A stretch of 64,000 nt of DNA from Anisodus tanguticus (Eukaryota; Streptophyta; Magnoliopsida; Solanales; Solanaceae): assembly GCA_034509755.1 (NCBI GenBank), contig CM067539.1:26994501-27058500 (forward strand), read 5' to 3'. Position numbers and translations under genes: made by a program. Below the pieces are notes generated by a model. That model worked only from the letters and a program-made list of their open reading frames with translations. It was not told the DNA's origin and made no database searches. Shown here piece after piece: positions 34,370 through 45,744 of the stretch; the first letter of the stretch is position 1, and each line of letters begins with the position of its first letter.

Positions 34370-35812
34370 GGGTGTTTGAAAAAAGAAGAAGTAAAAATAT
34401 GTACAAAACTAGTAACACGAAAAGGAGTTCAGAAGATACTAAACATGATTTCGGGCTTCCCATCGGTTTTTGGAAAGCACTTTCCATGTCCGCTTCCTAT
34501 GCGGATAATTGCTGATGATTTTATCGACCCATTCGTGAAGTTTCTCGACATGGGCCTGAATTCAATGGATGGCTGAAAAGATAGCAATAAAATAGCTTAA
34601 GGCAAGTCATCAAAATTGTATGTTAAATAAAAAAAAGGAAAATAGTTTCTGATGCTTATGGTGCATATTCCATTCCTCCGAAAAGGGCATAAATCTAGCT
34701 AGGATAATTTCAGCCGTAGGAACTGCAACAAAATGTTCCATCAATCTCGGTCTCGATCTTCGTCGATGCTAGAGAGGGTGGAGAATATGCATTGTTTTGA
34801 GATCTGAACGATCCCGCCACGGAAGAATCGTAAAACGTTTAAACAGACCAGATGATCCAAAGTAAAATTTTCATCAACCAAATTGGCCAGGAATCGGAGG
34901 AAGGTAACGACCTTCCAGACAGATGGACCAATTTGTGCAAGGCATAAATTGTAAGTCCCGCACATCTCAAGGATCACGTTGTCGATTATAGGGACGAACT
35001 TGAAGGTGAAAGGATAAGTGTATACGTTGGAGTACCCAGATTTTCAGGTGGTAATATCTTCATCCAGGCCGAGTATAACGATCTTGAAGATATCAATCCA
35101 ACCACAATAATTTCGAACTGTGGCGAGGTTGGAGGCACTAATAGAGCTCGATCAATTTTTAGCCTCTTTGCCTCGGTCAGATTTCATAGAGACAGTGCGA
35201 ATAGCGAATTCAGTGTCAAAGTGAAAAGTGAATGAGAGCAAGTCAAAATCTTTGTGCTCAATGACGGCCTGAGCCTCAAGATATTCACCAGTGCCGATGG
35301 CATCATCAGTGGCCGACGGAGATGAAGGAGCCAGAGAAGATTTCCGCGAGGAAGATCGAGTGTTTTTAGCCATAGTGATGAAGTTATGAAGGTTTAAAGG
35401 CTTGACGTTATAAAGATATGCAGATTTGAATGATTGAAGTTATGGATATACGAAGATTTGAAGTTATGGAGATAAGAAGACATGAAGATTTGAAGGTTGA
35501 CTATTCGAAGGATTGAAGATTTGAGGAAATTTAGCAGAAAGTAAAAATCTTGAAAGAAAAAGAGAAGGGGTTTTATAGAGGCGTAATCATCATTACGAAA
35601 TGTTTAGGTTCGTGAACCGAAGCGACGATTTAATCAGAGGGTGACACGTGTCTAAGGTTGCAGAGTGATAATACATGAGTAAGATTTTGGAGAATTGGAG
35701 GCGTTTCATTTTCCCATCTTTTTCGGAGTAATTTGAAAGGAAGCTTGCAAGAGAAGACAACGAAGAGATCATTTCCACTTTTCATCACTTCGAAAAACTT
35801 TGATCCAAAAAG
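34370..35812 (+). mobile_element. 3' internal region of a Tat/Retand-like gypsy element
   Basis: It lies directly upstream of the LTR starting TGTGGGGACTATCTGTATAC at 35813, after a purine-rich CCAAAAAGTG. No sense-strand pol is present. Instead an antisense ORF remnant occupies 34741-35373, the arrangement described for several Tat-lineage elements, which carry an extra antisense ORF between pol and the 3' LTR. Its boundary with the Tekay fragment is approximate. Confidence 0.55.
34741..35373 (-). pseudogene. Antisense ORF remnant of the Tat-like element
   Basis: Minus-strand frames 35373-35152 (MAKNTRSSSRKSSLAPSSPS, then an acidic/hydrophobic stretch) and 34977-34741 (TYNLCLAQIGPSVWKVVTFL, FTLDHLVCLNVLRFFRGGIV, STLSSIDEDRDRD). 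The second frame is a sequence I recognise as very common in Solanaceae genomes, linked to retroelement antisense ORFs. Stops and a frame change separate the two blocks. Function of such ORFs is unknown; similarity to plant-mobile-domain proteins has been proposed. Confidence 0.5.
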
Positions 35813-36186
35813 TGTGGGGACTATCTGTATACGGTGAAGACCGCCACGACACGTGACAATGTTTAGGTATAGAGTGTGAGGGACGTGACATGGTTCCGTA
35901 TTGGATGGAGTTGCATCGATATTAGTTCGGGTATCAAGATGAGACTGGGTAGTGACCAAACCATTTGACATCGGGTGGAAAACCAGAGGAGCCCAGCGCG
36001 TACCCGTTTCGGATATGACGTCAGTTGTTACTCCTTGCTCTTTAAGTGACCATTATTATTTAATTACATTTAATTGGAGAGTGATTCTCGAGAATTAATG
36101 CCTTATACTGATAGCTATAAAAGGAGCCCAACCTTCATGTTGAAAGGGCATTTCATTCTCATTCTACACTTGTACGCTTTTGTTCA
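35813..36186 (+). mobile_element. Tat/Retand-like LTR, left portion
   Basis: Starts TGTGGGGACTATCTGTATAC. Bases 35952-36186 match 40253-40492 (about 8% different by eye), and the right copy continues with further LTR-like sequence. The left copy instead breaks off after TTGTTCAT and joins copia leader sequence. A TATA box CTATAAAAGG is at 36115-36124. Confidence 0.65.
36115..36124 (+). promoter_or_regulatory. TATA box of the Tat-like LTR
   Basis: CTATAAAAGG within GATAGCTATAAAAGGAGCCC; the same sequence occurs in the right-hand LTR piece near 40420. It lies about 70 bases upstream of the copia leader. Confidence 0.55.
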
Positions 36187-36246
36187 TAGTATCAGAAGTT
36201 AGGCCCAAGATCCATTTTTTCATGGTATCAGAAGTCTAGGACTAAA
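36187..36246 (+). other. Duplicated copia primer-binding site
   Basis: TAGTATCAGAAGTTAGG at 36187 and TGGTATCAGAAGTCTAGG at 36222 are both variants of the TGGTATCAGAG primer site (initiator tRNA-Met) of plant copia elements, each preceded by TTCA. The second is closer to consensus. Confidence 0.6.
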
Positions 36247-36365
36247 ATACTTTCGCTCCTCTCCCTCGGCCGAGACTGCCTCGAAATTCATGCCCCTTCT
36301 CATATTTCGCGCCAATTTTACCTCCTCTCTCACCAAATTTTCTTCCCAATCCCTTTGGTTTTTTT

Positions 36366-37440
36366 ATGTTGACGTCAAAGAACCTCTTTCATCCTGCCCT
36401 TACTGTTTCTAACATCAAGAACAACATACATATTGTTCTTGAGATGGAAAACGTCCAATATGCGACGTGGACAGAGTTGTTTAAAATTCAAGCAATCTCA
36501 CATCAAGTCCTCCATCACATAGTTCCTCCCGCTATCCCTCCTCCTGCGGAGGATCCTCAGTTATGGATGACTCTTGATGCTACCGTCCTTCAGTGGATTT
36601 ACTCCACTCTATCTACCGACCTTTTACAGAAAATCATTGAACCAGACACTACGGCTATGGCTACCTAGAATAGATTGCGTGATATATTCCAGGATAACCA
36701 ATATTCTCGCGTTGTCACCCTTGAGCAGGAATTTTCCCAAGTCCGCATTGACGATTTCTTGAATATTTCAGCTTATTGTAAATAGCTCAAGGAATTGGCA
36801 GACCAACTCCGTAATGTTGGAGCAACTGCTACCAATAATCATCTTGTTCTACAATGGTTGCAGGCCTATCCGAGGCGGCGTTGGGACTCTCATCACTCAA
36901 AGTAATCCATTTTCGCCTTTTTTTCAAGCCCGTTCGATGCTCACGTTGGAAGAAGCCGGCTTGGCCAAAAAGGCGACTACCGGCGCAAGTCCTGTGGTGA
37001 TGATGACTTCATCTAATAATTCTCAAGGTTTTGTTGACAATTTGGGCCAAAACCGTACTCACGGTGGAGGCAAGAAGAATCGTAAAAATAACGGCAAAAA
37101 TCACGGTGGTAATCATGGTGGTACCGGCGGTGGTGGGGGAGGCCAAAACAGTGGCAGCGGGCCTCGGCATGGTGGCAGTGGGCCGCATGCCAATTGGTCC
37201 CAGTCATGGGCCCCCTGGCAATGGGGCTGGGCTAGTGGCCCAACAACCCCTATTTTCCAACCTCAACTTTCCCTGGATAGTGGGCCGCCCAGCAGCCTTT
37301 CAGGCCTAATTATTCACATTAGTCCAGTGGGTTCTGAAATAGTGCTGGGTCTTGACAGCAAGGAGGCCTGCTTGGGTCTCGGCCCCTGCATACTTTCCAT
37401 ACTACGGGCCCTAATTCGATCCCGACACATACAAATATTG
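36366..37440 (+). pseudogene. Copia family X, copy 2: gag, broken
   Basis: Starts MLTSKNLFHPALTVSNIKNN. A TAG stop follows at 36666-36668 (TTAMAT*NRLRDIF) and another stop lies in SAYCK*LKELADQL, then a frameshift near 36870. The second part (36880-37300) reads SNPFSPFFQARSMLTLEEAG and ends in a Gly/Asn/His-rich tail (NRKNNGKNHGGNHGGTGGGG) in place of a clear CCHC zinc knuckle. The tail is shared with the element at 63.7-64.0 kb. Confidence 0.85.
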
Positions 37441-37448
37441 AGGCCGTC

Positions 37449-38360
37449 ATGCATACATTTGGATTGAATCCTCTAAACACGAATTGGTACATGGACACCG
37501 GTGTCACTTCTCACATGACGTCCGACAAATGTACTCTCTCGTCTTATTCCAATTTGAGCAAAAATCGTGGCATAATTGTTGGTAATGGCAACTCAATTCC
37601 AATTCGTGGTTACAGTCATACAACTTTGTCTCCCTCCCATCTACCTCTTGTCTTGAAAAATGCCCTTCATGCACCTAACTTAATTAAAAATTTGGTGTCT
37701 GTCCGTAAATTCACTACTGATAATTGGGTTTCTACTAATTTTGATCTTTTTGGGTTTTTTGTGAAGGATTTCAAGACGGGGATACCTCTAATGAGATGTA
37801 ATAGTAGGGAAGATCTTTATCCAATCACACCCACATCCAGTCTTTCGAGTCAAGCCTTGCCATCTACTTTTGCACCTCTAGCTCATTTCTTATGGCATGC
37901 ACGTTTGGGTCACCCTGGGTCGTCTGTTGTTTCTTCCTTGCATAAAACCAATTTTATTTCTTGTAAGGGTACGAGTAGTACTCCAATTTGTTATTCATGT
38001 CCTTTAAGAAAACATGTTAGATTGACATTTATATCATTTACTTCTCGTACTTTAATGCCATTTGATATTATTCATAGCGATTTATGGACATCTCCCATTT
38101 TAAGTTCTGTGGGCCATCGTTATTATGTTATATTTTTGGATGATTATTCTAATTTTTATGGACCTTTCCGTTAGCGAAAAAATCTCCAAGTTTTTTCCAC
38201 ATTCTTAAATTTTCGAGCATTCATCCGTACCCAATTCGAACGGGAAATAAAGAATATTCAATGTGATAATGGCAAAGAATATGATAATGTGTTGTTTCAG
38301 GAATTTTGTGAAACTAATGGCATAGTTTTTCGTTTCTCTTGTCCTCATACGTCCTCACAA
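37449..38360 (+). pseudogene. Copia family X, copy 2: protease and integrase N-terminal part
   Basis: Frame 37449-38174. The protease has WYMDTGVTSHMT (normally DTGATSH). The integrase zinc finger shows HARLGHPGSSVV and CYSCPLRKHVRL. The catalytic core starts FDIIHSDLWTSP. The frame ends at TAG 38172-38174 just after FLDDYSNFYGPFR, and the remainder to 38360 (the QCDNGKEYDN region) lies in another frame. Confidence 0.88.
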
Positions 38361-38361
38361 A

Positions 38362-39009
38362 ATGGGAAAGCCGAATGAAAAATTGATACCATTAATAATA
38401 TTGTCCAAACTTTATTGGTCCATGCTTCCGTACCCCCTTCCTTTTTGGCATTATGCTATACAAATGGCTACCTATCTTCTTAACATACTTCCTACCAAAG
38501 GGTTGACATATGCGTCTCCTCTTCAAGTCCTCTATAATAAGAATCCTTCGTTTTCACATCTTAGGGTCTTTGGGTGTTTATGCTATCCATTTTTTCCGTC
38601 AACTACAATTAACAAACTTCAAGCCCATTCTACCGCTTGTGTGTTTTTGAGTTATCCATCTAATCATCGTGGTTATAAATATTTTGATTTATCGTCTAAT
38701 AAAATCATAATTAGTCGCCATATTATTTTTGATAAAACCCATTTGTATAATTTTTTAGATGACGAGGTCTCATCATACTTTACGCACCACCTCATGGGCC
38801 GATCCAGTGACCCTGACCCGCCACCAGGCCCACTGCCTGCTAGCCCACGTCCACCTACTGCTTCTACCCCGGTTTCGGCCAGTAGGCCAATTGCCCAGCC
38901 CACTACCGAGACTGCTTTTGTCCCTGTTCCATGTCCAGTTTTCAGTGTTGGGCTAGCAGGCCCACTGTCTGCTGGCCAGTTCGTTACCCATCTGAATTTT
39001 TCCCCGTAA
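38362..39009 (+). pseudogene. Copia family X, copy 2: integrase C-terminal part and linker
   Basis: Reads ATYLLNILPTKGLTYASPLQ, FSHLRVFGCLCYPFFPSTTI and KIIISRHIIFDKTHLYNFLD, the GKR-type C-terminal module of copia integrase, then a Pro-rich linker. It ends in a stop at 39007-39009 before RT. The LDDEVS segment is the one at which copia copy 1 is truncated. Confidence 0.85.
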
Positions 39010-39944
39010 CCCAGTGTATGCATTAAATGACCCGAATTGGAAATTGGCTATGAATGACGAATATGATGCTCTTATTGAGAATAAGACGTGAGAGTTGGTG
39101 CCCCGTCCTTCTGGTGTTAATATTATTTGGTCTATGTGGATGTTTACTCATAATGATAATTCTGATGGTTCTTTTGCTTGACATAAGGCTCGTCTTGTAG
39201 GTGATGGTAAAACTCATCAGGTTGGCGTGGATTGTGGTGAGACATTTAATCTGGTGGTCAAACCGACTACCATTCGCACTGTTCTCAGTCTGGCTCTTTC
39301 AAAGGCATGGCACATTCATCAATTAGATGTGAAGAATGCTTTCTTACATGGTGATCTTAAGGAGATCCTTTACATGCATCAACCTTTGGGTTTTCGAGAC
39401 TCCAAATATTCTAATCGTGTCTGTTTATTGAAAAAGTCATTGTATGGGCTTAAGCAGACCCCACGGACTTGGTATAAGAGATTTGCAGACTATGTTTCGT
39501 CTATTGGGTTTTCTTACAACAGGTTTGATAATTCATTGTTCATAGGTCTCATAGTGTGCGAAACGACAATCTACATTATCATGCTCTAGTGCGGAGGCCG
39601 AATATCGAGGGGTAGCCAATGTGGTCTCTGAATCATGTTGGTTACGTAGTCTTCTCTTAGAACTTCATTGTCTCATTCAGAAGGCTACCTTGGTTTATTG
39701 TGATAATATCAGTGCCGTCTATCTTTCTGGTAATCCTGTTCAACACCAGCGCACTAAACACATCGAGAGGGATATCCACTTTGTTCACGAAAAGGTAGCT
39801 CGTGGAGAAGTACGTGTCTGCCATGTCCCTTCCAGGTATCAAATTGCAGACATTTTTACAAAGGGTTTTCCCTCAGTTCTATTTGAAAATTTTAGGGATA
39901 ATCTCAGTATACGAAGACCGCCTGCTATGACTGCGGGGGTGTGA
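39010..39944 (+). pseudogene. Copia family X, copy 2: RT-RNase H with a ~0.6-kb internal deletion
   Basis: RT starts with a stop-interrupted NDPNWKLAMNDEYDAL and continues at 39227 with [34 protein letters not shown] and SLYGLKQTPRTWYKRF up to NSLFI. There the sequence jumps to the RNase H SAKRQ...SSAEAEY motif (39560-39605): compared with copy 1, about 615 bp holding the YVDD box and the first half of RNase H are gone. The tail 39621-39944 ends VPSRYQIADIFTKGFPS and PPAMTAGV. Confidence 0.88.
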
Positions 39945-40252
39945 AAGTATACCGTGGTATACACGATATACACAACATATACAATGCCTTGTGTATACCG
40001 TGTAAATCACGGAAACACAAGACCAAACAGTCCGTGATATACATGGTAAGTATATCATGGTTTGGAGAATATTTTGTAACATAGTATTTGTAATTAATAA
40101 GCATTGTACACTTACCATAATTGTAGAATTCTTGTACAAATAGAATAGGGTTTCGAGAGTAGAATAGGAATAGAATTTTCTATATTATGGAAATTGTAAA
40201 TTGTATATATACTCATTCATTAATGAAAATAATCAAGGGATTATTTCTTTCA
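39940..40252 (+). mobile_element. 3' LTR of copia family X, copy 2
   Basis: Starts TGTGAAAGTATACC after GCGGGGGTG and ends ATTATTTCTTTCA (313 bp). It is followed by GTGAC, the likely right-hand 5-bp target duplicate. The first 130 bases are rich in GTATAC/GATATAC words. No 5' LTR partner exists: the left side of the element joins the Tat-like LTR directly. Confidence 0.82.
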
Positions 40253-40727
40253 GTGACCGAACCATTTGACATCGGGTGGAAAACTGGAGGAGCCCAGTGC
40301 GTACCCGTTCCGGATATGGCGTCAGCCGTTACTCCTTGCTCTTTAAGTGACCATTATTATCATTAATTATATTTAATTGGAGAGTGATTCTCGGGAATTA
40401 ATGCTTTATATTGATAGCTATAAAAGGAGCCCAACCTTCATGTTGGATGGAAGGGCATCTCATTCTCATTCTACACTTGTACGCTTTTGTTCATTACAAT
40501 CTTAATCAAAAAGTTCTCATTGTTGGCTCGGAATCGAAGCAGTTAAGCTAAGGCCTGAACTAATCTAGCTAAAGGAGTTCACCTTGGTTAAAACGTGGGA
40601 GGCTATATTTCTTACTTATTATTTTTATTTGCTTACTTATTGTTAATTGCTTATTATTCTTTACTTTCTATCGATCCACGTATCATTAAAATTACTTACA
40701 AATTCAATTGTAACTTTGGAGTTAACG
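40253..40727 (+). mobile_element. Tat/Retand-like LTR, right portion
   Basis: Bases 40253-40492 repeat 35952-36186. The stretch beyond (to about 40727, TAACTTTGGAGTTAACGG) has no left counterpart and looks like the rest of the LTR. The right boundary is a guess. Confidence 0.5.
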
Positions 40728-42504
40728 GAGAACAAAAAGGAAAAACAAGCCACCGTATGATATGTGTATAACCCAAATACCAAATAGACAAAAAACAGAT
40801 GTCTAACACGAAGAGGAAGAAAGCGAATAACGGACATGCTTGGAGTGCAAAATTAGGAGGGTGACCTATCACATGCAAATTAAGAGAAAAAGGGGAAAGA
40901 ACATATAGTTCACTCTGGTTGGACAAGATTAAAAATAAAATAAAAAGTATAGCACAAATTTAGAATATCTACAGGTATTCAATTTTTCTTCTTAGCCAAG
41001 GAATATATTGCCTTGAGTATTTTCATTTTCATCTTAATTATTTTGGTTTGTAGAGCTTGGAATAGCTACACAAAAGGAGAAAGCTAAGGCTTGGTAATAA
41101 TTTGATTTTGTATATATAGAATTCAGCCATAAAGTCCATCCCAAGATTATATACCAATTTAGTGAACTTCCAAGGACAATGATATAACGTACCCTACAGA
41201 ATGGACATGCTACGGATACGTGCATTAAGACGAAAAGTCACAAAGTCCTTATTCACCCGTTATTTTTGGTGTGTACATCATGTGAATTAAGTGTAAGTAT
41301 TGTATAAAGTCTAGAGGTCAACTCTCATCTCTGCTGAATGTATTCCTATGAACTATACTCATCCTTTGTTTGCGATTTGAAGATTACATAAGCCTAGATT
41401 TAGGTTTGGCCACAAGGAAAGAACCTTTGGCTTCTGTAGGTTCTCTTTATTGTTTCCAGTTTTTCTTCTTCTTCATAGGTTTTGATTTAATGTCTCCCTC
41501 ATTTTATTTGTAATTATTTACCTTATGTTAGGTAAGGGTCTATGCAAAACCCCCCACCATCACAGGAGGTGAAAGCCTGGGTGGATGGCTTAGTTTAAAA
41601 AAAGAAAGAGAAAAAGTAGCGGTTTACCAGCAAATTATACAATTCGTTTACGTTGCCTTTGTATTTCGTATAATAATTGTTTTCTTGTTCATTCAAGTTA
41701 ACTCATGTGTTTTTATTTCCCACCAAAAGTTAAAAACTCTTTTTATTACCTTATCTTCCGCCTTTCCCAATATGTAAGTCATTTTCTTTTCTTTTAAGTC
41801 ATAGGTATGATCCATAAAAAAAGTTTCATTTTTTTAATTAATTGTTCACCGTATTTTACCTCTTATGAAAGGAGTCATTTAAAAAGTTCAACTACGTATT
41901 AACTTAAACTAATTTAAAACTTAACTGGAATTTTAACTATATTCTTATTTATTCTGAGTCTTTGCTATATATTTCAGATTTTGAAAGAAATTATAGTTGG
42001 TCAAATAATATGAAAGGGATTAAATGTTAATCTCCTTTAAAATAGGCCAATCTTTAAATATTTCGTATTTTATATTGCATATAAATAAAATGTGGAACCA
42101 TAAATCAAAATCGAGTATTCTTTGAATTCTTTATTTTTTTTTTTTTTATTCCACTTTTATTTTGGTCCTCATCTAAATCACCGAAAAGAAATATTTATGG
42201 AGCAGTTGTTATTTTGGTGCGAGTCGATGACTTTTGAGTTTTGACACAATGAAGAAAGAATTAAGCATATATAGGGAAACCACGCGCGTTGGATCAGTAA
42301 GGAAGGACAAGGACAAGAAAATATATTGAAATGAATGTCTTTATTATAAAAAAAAAATTGCAGACAGAAAAATGAAATATGTTGTGTTATAAATATATTA
42401 TTCCTAAAAAAATACATTTTTTTAAACAGATGCTAGCTTTTCCAACAAAAAAGAATCCCATGCAAAAATGCATGTACAGATAGGGAGAATGTTTGTAATT
42501 TGTT
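40728..42504. other. No gene found; intergenic AT-rich DNA
   Basis: Only short open frames without recognisable domains. The last few hundred bases contain the 3' UTR of the minus-strand pectinesterase gene. A short GCAAAACCCCCCACC...GGGTGGATGGCTTAG segment near 41545-41590 may be a repeat fragment. Confidence 0.4.
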
Positions 42505-44382
42505 CTATTTTCCACCAAGACCAAGGTAGTGAGGTGCATTGGTGCCAGGCAACCATTCATTACCTTGAAGAAAAGTGCCAGCAGTATATTTAGTAGCTTC
42601 CAGTGGGCTAAGGACCTTGTAATTCTTGAAAATTTTGCTCCTTGCGTTAGTAGCAGCAGCAGGTCCTCTGTTGGCATACTCATACATTCCACATGTGTTT
42701 TGGTGCTGTTCTTTTGGAAGTTCAGACCATTTCATAAATCCCTCTGGCCTAATGAAGTCACCCATGTCGTTCTCTAGGAAAACATTTAACGAGAATGCCT
42801 TCCATGGGCGTGATAAGTATGTTTCGACTTTTAACCTATCTGCGAACAATTCTTTTTCTGCTACGATCTTGCAGTTTTGGAGCACCACCCCAGTGATTTG
42901 GTCGTTTAGTTCCCTCCCATCAGCTGTGATGATGTTCTTCTGGTTCTCCATAGGCTTCCTCAAGACGATCTCACTGTTCTGGATCAGTGCTGACCCCATC
43001 CCAAATATGAAATCCACGGTACCTGAGATCATGCAGTTGCGGTAGAATTGCCTGAATGTTTGGTAGTACAATGTGTCTTGGAACCCCTCTAAGCTGCAGT
43101 CGAATACCGCTGCCTTATCTCCCGAGATCCTAAGTGCCACCGCTTGATGCCCTTGTGAACCAGCAGTGTTGCGGATTGAAAGTCCCTTCGCTATGAAATT
43201 TTCGCTGTTAACACCTGCAAACATTATCATTTCAATTATTAATTTAAGTTATATACACATGAGTGTATGTATGTAATGTAATGAGTACTTACCGATTGTA
43301 GCAGAACTGAAGGTAGTGTATTTGGAGATAAAAACATTTTTGTCACAAGTGATGATGGATTTCCCTGGGCCGTCACCATACATGAAGACGTTTGGTTGGT
43401 TTTTCTCGATAAGTACCTGTTCATTATAAATCCCAGCCTTGATGTAGATAATGTATCTGCCTTGATGGTTTGGTGGGTAAGCCCTGACAGCATCCATAAT
43501 ACTCTTAAATTTGCCGCTTCCATCCTGCGCAACCACTGCATGAGGTGTTATTGGGCCGAACCCGAGAGGAGGAAGTGGAGCGCCTCCAATTGGAATAGCA
43601 CCACCTTTCGATCCCTTTCCTTTCCCTTTTGATGAGGATTTATCCAATAGCTTACGGTCAACAGCGGGGAACCATGTTGGGTAACCGTCCTGATCGACCT
43701 TGTTCACCTCCAGGAGACGTCTGTGAGGAGAGCTGTTGGTGTTATCCAGGAGACCTTCAGGGATTTGAATGTTGAAGGATTTCAACATCTCTGACATCTT
43801 CGCTATGATGTTGATTGCGTTGTTGGTGAGCTGAGTAGCATTGGTCAAGCCTTTTTCGATAGCGGATTTGTACTCAGGCTTGTCGATGGCATCGAGGCAT
43901 ATAGTTTGGAAGGAGTAGACACCGCCAATCCAATTCAACAGATCATATGTATACTCGTGGAGTGACTCAGTGTCCGTCTCACCGACCAACGCCAGCGCGT
44001 CCTCGAGGTAATCGACAGCATCTTTCAAGAGCTGCTTGCAATCATCCACAGCCATGTGATTGTACGGGTCGCTGTCTTTGTTAACGTTAGTTTTTCCAGC
44101 CTCTTCCATACCCTTTTTAACTTCCTCCACAGTGTTTTGGAAGGCAGCCATTAGGTAGTCCGTAATTGTAGCGGACTCGTTTTTGGCTACACCTTCGAGG
44201 GACTTAGCACATGCATCTTTGTATTCAGCAGCCTGGCAGAACTCGTGCACTTTCTTCATTTGGACGTTGCTTATTTGATCTTCTTTGTTGTCACCATTTT
44301 TGTTCACAACGACCACCACTCCCACTATCACACCAACTAGAAGAATCAAGGATACTAACGAAACCACTATTTTCCCCACCAT
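42505..44382 (-). CDS. Pectin methylesterase with PMEI-type pro-region, two exons (599 aa)
   Basis: CDS = complement(42505-43214, 43293-44382), one 78-bp GT-AG intron splitting a Gly codon; 599 residues. Residues 5-27 form an uncleaved-type signal anchor. Residues ~45-200 are the inhibitor-like pro-domain with Cys pairs FCQ...DAC and DDC...TIC. Two basic processing motifs follow, RRLL (221-224) and RKLL (243-246), then a Lys/Gly/Ser linker (SSSKGKGKGSKGG). The catalytic domain (~280-595) has GIYNE, QAVAL (Gln387), QDTLY (Asp410), GTVDFIFG (Asp431) and LSRPWK (Arg499, Trp501), so all active-site residues are present. It removes methyl esters from cell-wall homogalacturonan; the pro-region keeps the enzyme inactive until processing in the Golgi. 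Length and layout match type-I PMEs; pollen-type members are similar, but expression cannot be read here. Likely functional. Confidence 0.95.
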
Positions 44383-44574
44383 CTTTTCGATCTTTTTTTC
44401 TTACTCTTTCTTATTTTTGATAATATTCTTTCCCTCTTTCCTATAGAATGCAATGTAGAAGGAAAAAAGGAAAGACAGTAATGGTCACAACGAGGAAAAT
44501 ACTCTCGTTGGTGTTTATTGTCTTATTAGAAATCGAAGAGACGATGGATGATTGAATTGTCATGTTGTGGGGAG

Positions 44575-44584
44575 CTTTTTATAG
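44575..44584 (-). promoter_or_regulatory. TATA box of the pectinesterase gene
   Basis: Minus-strand CTATAAAAAG, about 195 bases upstream of the start codon at 44382, compatible with a leader of roughly 160 bases. Confidence 0.5.
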
Positions 44585-44599
44585 GGTTAAGGGGAGAGA

Positions 44600-45736
44600 G
44601 TTGTAACCTTAATTTGCATGGAAACACGAGCATGTAGGAGAGTTGTTTGAGGTATTCTACTAAGATAACCTCTAAAATCATGGAATGACCAATAACTCAA
44701 TGCCGATATGAGTGGCTTTGAATGTAACTAAATGTGAAGAAATGTTCTGAGAGGACCTGGTGAGAGATTTCAAGGTTACACCGTTAAAATAGTACTACTT
44801 ACATCAACATTAACGTAAGCTGTAGAATATAATCGCTATCAACTTATATATGTCAGATTCTGAGGAAACATAAAAATTGACAATTAAACATTAATATTTC
44901 CGTTAAAGGTAAAGAGCTAATTACTAAGTACGAGTAGTTCAATTAACCTGTCCAAATGCGGATCTCTTAATTGACAAAAGAAATTACCACTAAAGAGGCA
45001 ACTATATTTTAGAATTCTAAGTAAAAAATTAGTTTAAATTAGTGGAGAAACGTAAACATATACTCCTATAGTTTAAGCATACAAAAGCTATATGTCCCTT
45101 CTTCACTTGTTTTTTCTTTAATATATATGCTCATCTCTAAGTTAAATATCGTGCCTTGAATGCAATCGACATACCAACTTATTAATTCTCTACTTATGAT
45201 ATATTTTAAAGCAGGTTTCCATTAGATAGATAGACGAGATCACTAAGATTTCACGAGTTATTGTAAATTTATTCCAATTTCAAGAGCTCAGTCTAAGCTC
45301 TCTTGTTGCGATTCTCAATATTATGCTTTGAACTTTGATGATGACTCAAACCTACGCATTGATCTTTAGCACCGCATTCATGTTATAGGTTAAAAGATGA
45401 AAAACAAGCAATAGTTGGGACAAATAATATAGAAGATCATTTTAACATCATGATACAATCAGTATTGGTCCTTCCTATTACTTCCATGACGTATAAATTA
45501 AATTTCTTCACCTCTTGTTTTAACTAAATCTTTCTTTCCAAAGTTATGGAAGCCGAAATGAGACCAATTTGTCTATTTTATTTTTGTGACTACATTGTAT
45601 ATGAATGAGATGAAGTTAGATTTTTTAATCAGTTGTATATCTTTTCACGAATTTTTTATTTGATTGGTGATAGATTCTGAAATTGGTGTATGGCTGCTGA
45701 TTCCAGCTGAAGCATATGCTTAATTAACTGCCTGAT
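44600..45736. other. No gene found; upstream intergenic region of the pectinesterase gene
   Basis: AT-rich with no open frame of note and no recognisable repeat boundary. Confidence 0.4.
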
Positions 45737-45744
45737 TAATTTCT

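Noticed and set aside
34106..34576. 156-codon plus-strand open frame
   Set aside because: Its first half is the complement of the Tekay gag remnant and its second half crosses into the next element; it is a shadow frame.
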